Shown here: positions 56,899 to 64,000 of the stretch, piece after piece
Layout of the letters: each line of letters begins with the position of its first letter
Position numbering within the stretch: the stretch's first letter is position 1
NCBI GenBank assembly: GCA_017303335.1
Contig: JAFLBK010000001.1
Coordinates: 1,555,001 to 1,619,000 of the forward strand
DNA length: 64,000 nt
Reading direction: 5' to 3'
From: Chitinophagales bacterium
GTDB taxonomy: Bacteria; Bacteroidota; Bacteroidia; Chitinophagales; Chitinophagaceae
The notes under the pieces: generated by a model
Seen by the model: the letters and a program-made list of their open reading frames with translations, nothing else
Databases searched by the model: none
Told to the model about the DNA's origin: nothing
Made by a program: the position numbers and the translations under genes

Positions 56899-56920
56899 AA
56901 AAAATATATGCAATTGACGA

Positions 56921-57289
56921 TTAATTTTTAGCAACTGCCATCCTTTTCTCACGGATGCGTGCACTTTTACCGCTTCTGTCGCGGAGGTAGAACAACTTGG
57001 AGCGTTTTACCTTACCCACTTTGTGAAGTACCACACTCTCGATATTCGGAGAATAGAGGGGGAATAAACGTTCAACACCTACACCGTCGCTGATTTTACG
57101 AACTGTAAATGAAGCAGTTGCGCCTGTTCCCTGGCGTTTGATAACATCGCCTTTGAAACTTTGAATACGCTCTTTATTACCTTCTATGATCTTATAATTA
57201 ACGGTTACGTTATCACCGGCTTTGAAGGAGGGAAGTGCCGCCTTAGCCTTGGTGCCTAATTGCTCGTGAACAAAACTTACTGCGTTCAT
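56921..57289 (-). CDS. rplS: 50S ribosomal protein L19
   Basis: 122 residues. The family start FKAGDNVTVNYKIIEGNKERIQ and the FTVRKISDGVGVERLFPLYSP block are intact, with a basic C-terminus. It sits at the interface of the two ribosomal subunits. It is a single gene here, without the usual rimM/trmD neighbours. Confidence 0.97.
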   Translation of the reverse strand: MNAVSFVHEQLGTKAKAALPSFKAGDNVTVNYKIIEGNKERIQSFKGDVIKRQGTGATASFTVRKISDGVGVERLFPLYSPNIESVVLHKVGKVKRSKLFYLRDRSGKSARIREKRMAVAKN

Positions 57290-57311
57290 AATCTTTAATT
57301 TTAACGGACGG

Positions 57312-57319
57312 CAAAGGTA
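57312..57319 (-). promoter_or_regulatory. Probable rplS -7 element
   Basis: TACCTTTG on the minus strand, identical to the atpA element, 22 nt before the ATG. Confidence 0.55.
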
Positions 57320-57360
57320 GGGGTAAATACTGAATATTGGCTACGTAAAGCCGAATATTT

Positions 57361-58926
57361 TTACCTCGCTACGTTCACAGACCTTTTTTCGCGGATTACA
57401 GTAACTTTTATCTGGCCGGGGAAGGTCATTTCCGTCTGGATCTTCTGAGCGATCTCGAAACTGAGCTTGTCGCTGTCGCTGTCGGTTACCTTATCGGCTT
57501 CCACGATCACCCTCAATTCCCTGCCGGCTTGTATCGCATAGGCTTTTTCCACGCCATTATATGCCATGGCCAGGTTTTCCAGGTCTTTGATCCGCTGAAT
57601 GTATTGCTGCATGATCTCACGCCTTGCCCCGGGTCTGGCGCCGCTGATGGCGTCGCAGGCCTGGATAATAGGCGAGATAACGTATTGCATTTCAATCTCG
57701 TCGTGGTGTGCCCCGATGGCGTTTACCACGGCCGGGTTTTCCCCGTATTTTTCGGCAAGCTTAGCTCCCAACAGGGCATGGCTCAGTTCGGTTTCTTCAT
57801 CGGGTACTTTACCGATATCATGCAGCAGACCGGCCCTTTTTGCCAGCTTGGGGTTCAAGCCCAGCTCAGAGGCCATGATGGCGCAGAGGTTGGCCGTTTC
57901 GCGGCTATGCATCAGGAGGTTTTGACCATACGATGAGCGGAAGCGCATCCGGCCAACCATCCGGATCAACTCTTTATGCAACCCATGAACGCCCAGTTCC
58001 ATGGCAGTACGTTCACCGATCTCCATGACCTGGTCCTCGATCTGTTTCTTGGTTTTTTCAACCACTTCCTCGATCCGGGCTGGGTGAATACGGCCATCGG
58101 CGACAAGGCGTTGCAAGGAAAGGCGTGCGATTTCCCGGCGAAGCGGATCGAACGATGAAAGTACGATGGCTTCCGGGGTATCATCCACAATGAGGTCGAC
58201 CCCCGTAGCCGCTTCAATGGCCCGGATATTTCGCCCTTCGCGGCCGATGATGGAACCCTTGATCTCGTCGCTTTCGAGGTTGAAAACCGTAATGGCGTTT
58301 TCAATGGCCTGTTCTGCGGCAGTGCGTTGTATGGTTTGGATGACGATCTTGCGTGCTTCTTTATTGGCCTTGAGTTTGGCTTCTTCGATGATCTCCTGTT
58401 GCAGGGCTACCGCCTTGGTCTGGGCCTCCTGTTTGAGGCTTTCAATAAGTTGGGCTTTGGCGTCTTCGGCAGACAGGCCGGCTACTTTTTCCAGGCGGCG
58501 GATATGCTCTTCCTGGTGTTTTTCCAGTTCGGTGCGCTTGATGTTGACGATTTCGATCTGGCGGTTGAGGTTCTCTTTAATGGCTTCGTTGTCCTTGATC
58601 TGTTTTTCGAGATTCTGGTCTTTTTGATTCAGGGATTGTTCCTTCTGTTTGATGCGGTTCTCCGACTCGGAAATTTTCTGATTCCGTTGCATCACTTCGC
58701 GGTCGTGATCGGCTTTGAGCTGAACGAATTTTTCTTTGGCCTCCAGCAGTTTTTCCTTTTTCAGGGTTTCGGCCTTCACCTGGCCATCGGCAATGATCTT
58801 CTGTGCCTGCTGCTCTGCTTCTTCAATTCTTTTTTGTGTGTTCTTGGCGAATACCAGTTTACCCAGTATTAAGCCCAAAATGAGTGCGGCTACGCCAATG
58901 ATAACGTATATTATTATCGGTTCCAT
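57361..58926 (-). CDS. rny: Ribonuclease Y
   Basis: 521 residues. N-terminal membrane helix (about 4-24), a long coiled coil (about 30-200), a KH domain ([22 protein letters not shown], about 222-245) and an HD domain with catalytic LLHDIGK (about 355) and GAHHDE. It starts mRNA decay at the membrane. Length and order are as in B. subtilis RNase Y. It is the only RNA-decay nuclease in the window. Confidence 0.97.
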   Translation of the reverse strand: MEPIIIYVIIGVAALILGLILGKLVFAKNTQKRIEEAEQQAQKIIADGQVKAETLKKEKLLEAKEKFVQLKADHDREVMQRNQKISESENRIKQKEQSLNQKDQNLEKQIKDNEAIKENLNRQIEIVNIKRTELEKHQEEHIRRLEKVAGLSAEDAKAQLIESLKQEAQTKAVALQQEIIEEAKLKANKEARKIVIQTIQRTAAEQAIENAITVFNLESDEIKGSIIGREGRNIRAIEAATGVDLIVDDTPEAIVLSSFDPLRREIARLSLQRLVADGRIHPARIEEVVEKTKKQIEDQVMEIGERTAMELGVHGLHKELIRMVGRMRFRSSYGQNLLMHSRETANLCAIMASELGLNPKLAKRAGLLHDIGKVPDEETELSHALLGAKLAEKYGENPAVVNAIGAHHDEIEMQYVISPIIQACDAISGARPGARREIMQQYIQRIKDLENLAMAYNGVEKAYAIQAGRELRVIVEADKVTDSDSDKLSFEIAQKIQTEMTFPGQIKVTVIREKRSVNVAR

Positions 58927-59085
58927 TGAATGTTTCTGTTTTAAAACGGTTCAAAATCATATAATTACTCTCCTTCGCCCGGGAATATCCGGAATACCAG
59001 TGAGTTGTTTAGCCTACGAAGATACGTAAATTGTTTGTAGAATAGGAGCCCCCAAGGGGAATTATGGGCAGGTTTGGGTAACGGC

Positions 59086-59367
59086 TTACTTTACTTTATC
59101 CAGTTGTCGCTCAATTTTTTGCAGGGTTTCCATGAATTCCCGCTCCAGGGAGGCATCGTTGCCCGTTTTGGATTGGGTGGCATACCAGATAAGCACCATG
59201 GCGATATAATCCTGCATGTCTTTGCCGGCGAACTGGGTTTTGAAGTCGATGATCTTTTCGTTGATCGTTTTAAGGGTCCGGCGGATGGCTTCCTCATCGG
59301 CGGGTTCGGCCTTGATGCGGTAACTCCGGTCGCCGATCACAATGTTTATGGGAATAAGTTCTGCCAT
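59086..59367 (-). CDS. zapA: Cell division protein ZapA
   Basis: 93 residues. N-terminal strand-rich part (LIPINIVIGDRSYRIKAEP), then a long helix for coiled-coil pairing (about 50-93). It bundles FtsZ filaments at the division site. It starts 3 nt after a coiled-coil gene, which itself follows pheT closely. Confidence 0.9.
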   Translation of the reverse strand: MAELIPINIVIGDRSYRIKAEPADEEAIRRTLKTINEKIIDFKTQFAGKDMQDYIAMVLIWYATQSKTGNDASLEREFMETLQKIERQLDKVK

Positions 59368-59370
59368 GCT

Positions 59371-59658
59371 TTATTCACTTAGGATGCCAATACATTTATC
59401 GATATCGCGTAGATAGTGGTTGATGGTTTTCTCAAACTCTTTTTTATCCGCTTCATTCATATTCCCGGCGGCGGCTTTCAGTATACCTACCTGTTGCCTG
59501 AGCGTTTCCACCTGCTGGGCGCTGGTCTCTTTTGCCTTTTTCAGTTCTTCGATCAAAGCGCTCTGGCGCAGGTTGTCCTTCTGCAACTGCTGGTAGTCTT
59601 TGAGTACCTGCTGCAGCTTGTCGTTTACCCGCCTGATATGTTGCTCGAGTTCACCCAT
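59371..59658 (-). CDS. Coiled-coil protein upstream of zapA
   Basis: 95 residues, a single long coiled coil (heptads across about 5-70, rich in Gln, Leu and Lys) with a short helical tail ending DIDKCIGILSE. There is no enzyme motif and no signal. It lies between pheT (5 nt) and zapA (3 nt), so it is part of one transcript. Its size and place suggest a ZapB-like division partner, but this is inferred. Confidence 0.8.
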   Translation of the reverse strand: MGELEQHIRRVNDKLQQVLKDYQQLQKDNLRQSALIEELKKAKETSAQQVETLRQQVGILKAAAGNMNEADKKEFEKTINHYLRDIDKCIGILSE

Positions 59659-59663
59659 GCCAC

Positions 59664-62114
59664 TTACTTGCGTATTTCCGCATTCAGTTCTTTTTCAAAT
59701 GTAGTGATGATACGGTTCATCATGGCGTCGATCTCTTTGTCGGTAAGGGTCTTCTCCTCATCGAGGAAGGTAAAACTCACTGCCATCGATTTCTTGTCGG
59801 CGCCCAGTTTTTCGCTTTCAAATATATCGAACAAACTGATCGATCTTAGTTTCTTGACCCCAGCCAAACGGGTGGCGTTTTCCACCGATTCGTAGGGAAG
59901 CGATTTATTCACCACGATGGCCAGGTCGCGGTTAACCGATGGGAACCTGGGTACTTCCCGGTATTCGATCCGGTTCTTGCTGTTGATCTTCACCAGTTTA
60001 TCCCAATACAGGTCGGCGTAAAACACCGGCTGCCTGATATCGAAACCTGCCAGTTTATTGGCATCCACCAGGCCTATAACGGCTATGGGTTCTTTGTTAA
60101 TAACAGCCTGCAGCCCTTGCGACAGATCGGGGTTTTGCAGGACTGTATATCCTTCCGCTTTCAATCCCAGCATGGCCAGCACTTTTTCAAAAACCGCTTT
60201 CAGGTAATAAAAATCCGATTTTACCGACTTGCCTTTCCAGCTATCTTCCGTTGCATTGCCGGTGATATAAATTGCCAGGTGATTGCTTTCGGTATACTTG
60301 CCAGTTTCGGGAGTCGCATAGGTTTTGCCAAATTCAAAAAACTTCAAACCGTTATTCCTGCGGTTGAGGTTATAGGCAATGGATTGCAAACCCGTTTCGA
60401 GCATCGATGGCCGCATGCTATTCAGTTCTTCGCTCAGGTTGTTGATCATCTTCACGGTTTGCTGCAACACCGCGTCGTTGTAAAAAGCGCTGTTGCTGAT
60501 CGAATTCGTGAATATCTCCCGGAAGCCTGCGCCGGCCAGGTAATTGGATACTTTTTCGGCATAGGCAACAGGTTGCGCCAGTGTTTCAGTTGCGGGTGCG
60601 ATCGTGATCATGGATGGTATCTCTACATTGTCGAGGCCGTCAATGCGCATGATCTCTTCCACGATGTCGGCCGGCAGACTGATATCGGGTTTGCTGTACG
60701 GAACCGCGAAGCGCATTTCATCGACTCCTTCCTTGCACAATTCAAATCCCAGGCTGCTCAGTATATCCTTAACGGTATCGGGGTGATAATTTTTCCCGCT
60801 CAGTTTTTTCAGGTAATGAAATTTCAGCGCCACTTCGGTCCTGGGTTTGGGCGCCGGGTAAATATCCACCACATCGCTGGCGATCTCGCCTCCGGCGATC
60901 TCTTTGATGAGCATGGCTGCCCGTTTCAGTACGTTAACGCAATTGCTGATATCTACTCCTTTTTCAAAACGGGCGGCGGCATCGGTTCGCAAACCATGGT
61001 TAAGGGATGTCTTGCGGATGTCAACCGGGTTGAACCAGGCGCTTTCCAGAAATATGTTCCTGGTTGTTGCAGTCACGCCGCTGCGGAGTCCGCCATACAC
61101 GCCACCGATGCACATGGGTTCTTCTTCGCCATTGCAGATCATCAGGTCGCCGGCATGCAGTTTCCGTTCTTTTTCATCCAGGGTGGTAAAGGGCGTTCCT
61201 TCCGGAAGATTTTTCACGATCACTTTTCTTCCCTTGATGGCATCGGCATCAAAAGCGTGCAGGGGTTGCCCGGTTTCGTGCAGGATGAAATTGGTGATGT
61301 CGACAATATTATTGATCGGACGAAGTCCGATGCTTTTCAGCCTGTCCTGCAGCCAGGCCGGACTTTCGCCAATGGTTACCCCCTCGATGCTTACGCCTGC
61401 ATACCGCTGGCACGCATCGCTGTTCTCCACCAGCACCTGCATCTGCATGCCCTGGTTATCTGGCTTGAAATTATTTTTGAACGGAGATACAACGGTTGTG
61501 TCCTTTTTGTCGTGGTGTGTAAGGTAGGCGCAAACATCCCTGGCAACACCGAGGTGGCTCATCGCGTCCATGCGATTGGGTGTAAGCCCGATCTCGATGA
61601 TATAATCTTCCTGCGGTTTGAAATAATCCGCCGCCGGCGTTCCGGGTTTTACGTCGTCCGGCAATATGATGATACCGGCATGACTTTCCCCGATACCGAT
61701 TTCATCTTCGGCGCAGATCATTCCCTGGCTTTCCACACCACGGATCTTCGCTTTCTTCATGGTGAGCGGTTCCCCATTTACCGGGTAAATGGTGGTGCCG
61801 ATGGTGGCCACCACTACCTTTTGTCCGACAGCTACATTGGGAGCCCCGCATACGATCTGCAGGTTTTCGGCAGCGCCTGTATTCACCGTGGTCAATTTGA
61901 GTTTATCCGCGTCGGGGTGTTTCTCGCAGGTGATCACTTCGCCGATCACCAATCCCTGTAAACCGCCCCGGATGGATTCGTATTTTTCAAGGCTCTCCAC
62001 TTCGAGTCCGATCGACGTAAGAATTCTGCTCAGCCGCTCCGGTTCGATCTTCACGGGCAGGCCTGCCTGTCCGGTAGGCAGGTAGTCGCAAAGCCAGTTA
62101 TAACTAATGGTCAT
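59664..62114 (-). CDS. pheT: Phenylalanine-tRNA ligase beta subunit
   Basis: 816 residues. It starts with the ISYNWLCDYLP motif, then the tRNA-binding OB-fold domain (IGEVITCEKHPDADKLKLTTV, about 55-75), B3/B4 editing, B5, the core domain and the C-terminal anticodon-binding FDX-ACB domain. It works with PheS, not seen here. Residues 14-20 (TGQAGLP) look inserted between the usual LP and VKIEPERL, and they are encoded by a GC-rich palindrome. The rest is normal. Confidence 0.96.
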   Translation of the reverse strand: MTISYNWLCDYLPTGQAGLPVKIEPERLSRILTSIGLEVESLEKYESIRGGLQGLVIGEVITCEKHPDADKLKLTTVNTGAAENLQIVCGAPNVAVGQKVVVATIGTTIYPVNGEPLTMKKAKIRGVESQGMICAEDEIGIGESHAGIIILPDDVKPGTPAADYFKPQEDYIIEIGLTPNRMDAMSHLGVARDVCAYLTHHDKKDTTVVSPFKNNFKPDNQGMQMQVLVENSDACQRYAGVSIEGVTIGESPAWLQDRLKSIGLRPINNIVDITNFILHETGQPLHAFDADAIKGRKVIVKNLPEGTPFTTLDEKERKLHAGDLMICNGEEEPMCIGGVYGGLRSGVTATTRNIFLESAWFNPVDIRKTSLNHGLRTDAAARFEKGVDISNCVNVLKRAAMLIKEIAGGEIASDVVDIYPAPKPRTEVALKFHYLKKLSGKNYHPDTVKDILSSLGFELCKEGVDEMRFAVPYSKPDISLPADIVEEIMRIDGLDNVEIPSMITIAPATETLAQPVAYAEKVSNYLAGAGFREIFTNSISNSAFYNDAVLQQTVKMINNLSEELNSMRPSMLETGLQSIAYNLNRRNNGLKFFEFGKTYATPETGKYTESNHLAIYITGNATEDSWKGKSVKSDFYYLKAVFEKVLAMLGLKAEGYTVLQNPDLSQGLQAVINKEPIAVIGLVDANKLAGFDIRQPVFYADLYWDKLVKINSKNRIEYREVPRFPSVNRDLAIVVNKSLPYESVENATRLAGVKKLRSISLFDIFESEKLGADKKSMAVSFTFLDEEKTLTDKEIDAMMNRIITTFEKELNAEIRK
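62062..62082. repeat. Palindromic element inside pheT
   Basis: CCTGCCT/AGGCAGG stem with a 7-nt centre, in frame near the start of pheT. See the finding. Confidence 0.6.
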
Positions 62115-62494
62115 CTGTTGATACTGATTGATTGTTGACGGACAAAGATAGTTGATTGCAGAGGAACTGTAATACGTAGGGATTCAAACTAACGAACCCT
62201 TCGTAAAAAAACAAACACGGTTTCAAAGCGCTGGGTGCAGAAAAAGAAATTTGGCCGCGATGCGATTGTGCATAAAAACGCCCTTCTGTTTCCTGTTCCT
62301 GCATTTTTGTTTGTTAGTTTTATGTGGATAAGGCCTTGATAAGCTACCTTTGCTGTGAACGGGAGGTGGAAAACACTTGCAAAACATTTTTCGTTGGGGT
62401 TGTGGATAAAAATGAAACCATCTTTAATCTCGGTTTGCAACTACCTTAGCCGCCCTGCATAGATTAACCCTAACCAGAACCAGTATTCAGGCAC
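62115..62494 (+). promoter_or_regulatory. 380-nt gap between pheT and dnaB, with dnaB -7 element
   Basis: TACCTTTG at 62345-62352 is a full -7 match on the plus strand, 142 nt before the dnaB ATG, so the leader would be long. No TTTG lies at the right distance. I see no gene, RNA or repeat in the rest of the gap. Confidence 0.4.
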
Positions 62495-64000
62495 ATGGAA
62501 CTTACAAATTTCAATAAGGATAAAAAATTACGCCGTAAAGCGCCCGTTGATCTGGGCACCATGGTTTTCGGCAAGGTACCGCCTCAGGCGAAGGAACTCG
62601 AAGAAGCTGTATTGGGCGCTATCATGCTCGAAAAAAGCGCTTTCGATACCGTGGTGGAGATATTGAAACCCGAATGCTTTTATGTAGACGCCAACCAGCG
62701 TATTTACCGGGCCATGCAGGGACTTGCGATCAAGAGCATGCCCATCGACCTGCTCACCGTGGTGGAAGAGTTGCGCATCCGTGAAGAACTGGACGGAGTG
62801 GGTGGGCCGTACTACATTACCAAACTCACCAACGCGGTGGTTTCTTCGGCCAACATCGAAGCGCATTCCCGCATCATTCTCCAGAAATTCATTCAGCGGG
62901 AACTCATCCGCATCAGCGGCGAGATCATCGGCGATGCCTATGAAGACAGTACCGATGTATTTGATATGCTCGACGACGCGGAAGGAAAACTCTTCGAGAT
63001 CACCAACAATCACCTGCGTAAGAATTTCGACAGCATCGATACGGTACTGGTGAAAACCATCCAGCGCATCGAAGACATGCGCAACCGCCAGGAAGATATT
63101 ACCGGTGTACCTACCGGTTTTCCTTCACTCGATAAACTCACGTATGGCTGGCAGCCTACCGACCTGATCATTCTCGCCGCCCGTCCTTCCGTGGGTAAAA
63201 CAGCCTTTGCCCTTAACCTGGCCCGGAGCGCCGCGATGGATCCCGTTAAACCCACCGCGGTCGGTTTCTTCAGCCTGGAGATGAGCAGCGGGCAATTGGT
63301 GCAGCGGATACTCAGCGCCGAAAGCGAGATCTGGCTCGAAAAGATAGCGCGGGGTAAGCTCGAGGAACACGAGATGAAGCAATTGTACAAACGGGGGATC
63401 GAGCGTTTATCCAAAGCGCCGATCTTCATCGATGATACCGCGGCCCTGAATATTTTCGAACTGCGGGCCAAATGCCGCCGGCTGAAGAATAAGCACAACG
63501 TTGGGTTGATCCTCATCGACTACCTGCAGCTGATGAGCGGAAGCGGCGACAACCGAAACAGCAACCGGGAACAGGAGATCAGCCGCATCTCCCGCGACCT
63601 GAAAGGCCTGGCCAAGGAACTGCAGGTGCCCATCATCGCTCTTTCGCAATTGAGCCGTGAGGTAGAGAAGCGGAAAGAAGGAGCCAAGATCCCGCAACTG
63701 AGCGATCTGCGTGAATCGGGCGCCATCGAACAGGATGCCGACCTGGTTATGTTCCTGTACCGGCCGGAATACTACGACATCACTGCCAATGAATTCGGCG
63801 AAAGCAATAAAGGCGAAACCTATGTGAAGATCGCCAAGCACCGGAACGGTAGCCTGGATACGGTTAAATTAAAAGCCCTGCTGCACATCCAGAAATTTGT
63901 GGAAGAAGAAGGCGGTGGCGATTTTGCGTCCGGCCTGCCGGGTGGAAGCTGGAAACCGGTCAAAACAGATGGCGGCGATGAAGGTGCACGGCTCTATATC
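62495..64000 (+). CDS. dnaB: Replicative DNA helicase, 3' end missing
   Basis: 502 codons from ATG 62495 to the window edge. N-terminal helical domain (about 30-130, PPQAKELEEAVLGAIML), linker, then the RecA-like ATPase with Walker A ARPSVGKTAFAL (about 228-239), the GFFSLEMSSGQL block, Walker B VGLILIDYLQLMSG and the arginine-finger region (VKIAKHRNGSLDTV). It unwinds DNA at the fork. The visible tail after the ATPase is glycine-rich. No intein is visible in the part present. Confidence 0.97.
   Translation, partial: MELTNFNKDKKLRRKAPVDLGTMVFGKVPPQAKELEEAVLGAIMLEKSAFDTVVEILKPECFYVDANQRIYRAMQGLAIKSMPIDLLTVVEELRIREELDGVGGPYYITKLTNAVVSSANIEAHSRIILQKFIQRELIRISGEIIGDAYEDSTDVFDMLDDAEGKLFEITNNHLRKNFDSIDTVLVKTIQRIEDMRNRQEDITGVPTGFPSLDKLTYGWQPTDLIILAARPSVGKTAFALNLARSAAMDPVKPTAVGFFSLEMSSGQLVQRILSAESEIWLEKIARGKLEEHEMKQLYKRGIERLSKAPIFIDDTAALNIFELRAKCRRLKNKHNVGLILIDYLQLMSGSGDNRNSNREQEISRISRDLKGLAKELQVPIIALSQLSREVEKRKEGAKIPQLSDLRESGAIEQDADLVMFLYRPEYYDITANEFGESNKGETYVKIAKHRNGSLDTVKLKALLHIQKFVEEEGGGDFASGLPGGSWKPVKTDGGDEGARLYI

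Noticed and set aside
60117-61961. A 614-codon open frame on the plus strand opposite pheT
   Set aside because: It mirrors the codons of pheT, has no recognisable domain and is rich in Phe, His and Gln as expected for a shadow frame. The pheT frame is clearly real.

Overview
The window is a chromosomal segment of a Bacteroidota bacterium, most likely of the Chitinophagaceae/Chitinophagia. The evidence is a type IX secretion sorting domain, TonB receptors with a carboxypeptidase-regulatory-like N-terminus, the Bacteroidota promoter form TTTG-N20-TAnnTTTG (clearest upstream of atpA), an ECF sigma factor with a GYFD-motif partner, and word-like intergenic repeats. I see no rRNA, tRNA, CRISPR array, insertion sequence or prophage.

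Layout. 1-6.4 kb (minus): the 5' part of a CHASE3/PAS/GAF histidine kinase, then OPT and POT peptide transporters. 6.6-15.6 kb (plus): purD, the rod-shape cluster mreB-mreC-mreD-mrdA-rodA, a metallo-beta-lactamase-fold hydrolase and a secreted NTF2-like protein. 15.7-22.7 kb (minus): atpB-E-F-H, an ABC exporter, and a large secreted protein with a caspase-like His/Cys pair. 22.8-37.5 kb: a block that reads as a phosphate-starvation island (below). 37.6-41.6 kb (plus): galE, a transketolase C-terminal subunit, and an ECF sigma / GYFD-repeat membrane protein / periplasmic protein trio. 41.6-44.6 kb (minus): a 1000-residue T9SS-exported BNR-repeat protein. 44.9-53.6 kb (plus): atpA, a zinc metallopeptidase, clpP-clpP-clpX, purA, an acidic low-complexity protein and pabB. 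53.6-62.1 kb (minus): lytic transglycosylase, gatA, tatA, a 42-residue lipoprotein, rplS, rny, zapA, a coiled-coil protein and pheT. 62.5 kb to the end (plus): dnaB, cut by the window edge.

The most interesting part is 22.8-37.5 kb. A PhoB/PhoR-type two-component system is followed by a translationally coupled operon: a PlcP-like metallophosphoesterase, a GT28-like glycosyltransferase and a GH1 glycosidase. Next come a beta-helix lipoprotein with a TonB receptor, an OprO/OprP-type phosphate porin, a DUF47 (PhoU-like) protein and a PiT phosphate transporter. Reading the intergenic DNA, I find TAA(C/T) repeated with an exact 11-nt period upstream of the lipid operon (3 copies), the TonB receptor (4 copies) and the porin (3 copies). 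The same motif occurs in opposite orientation near a hypothetical gene (3 copies) and weakly ahead of the response regulator (2 copies). An 11-nt direct-repeat period is the hallmark of PhoB/PhoP-family operators. I therefore infer a local Pho regulon that links phosphate uptake with replacement of phospholipids by glycolipids. This is inference from sequence and needs experimental proof.

Other notable points: a short palindrome inserted in frame near the start of pheT, a strong terminator-like hairpin inside the first codons of pabB, a duplicated soluble insert in the PiT transporter, and F-type ATP synthase genes split between two distant loci.
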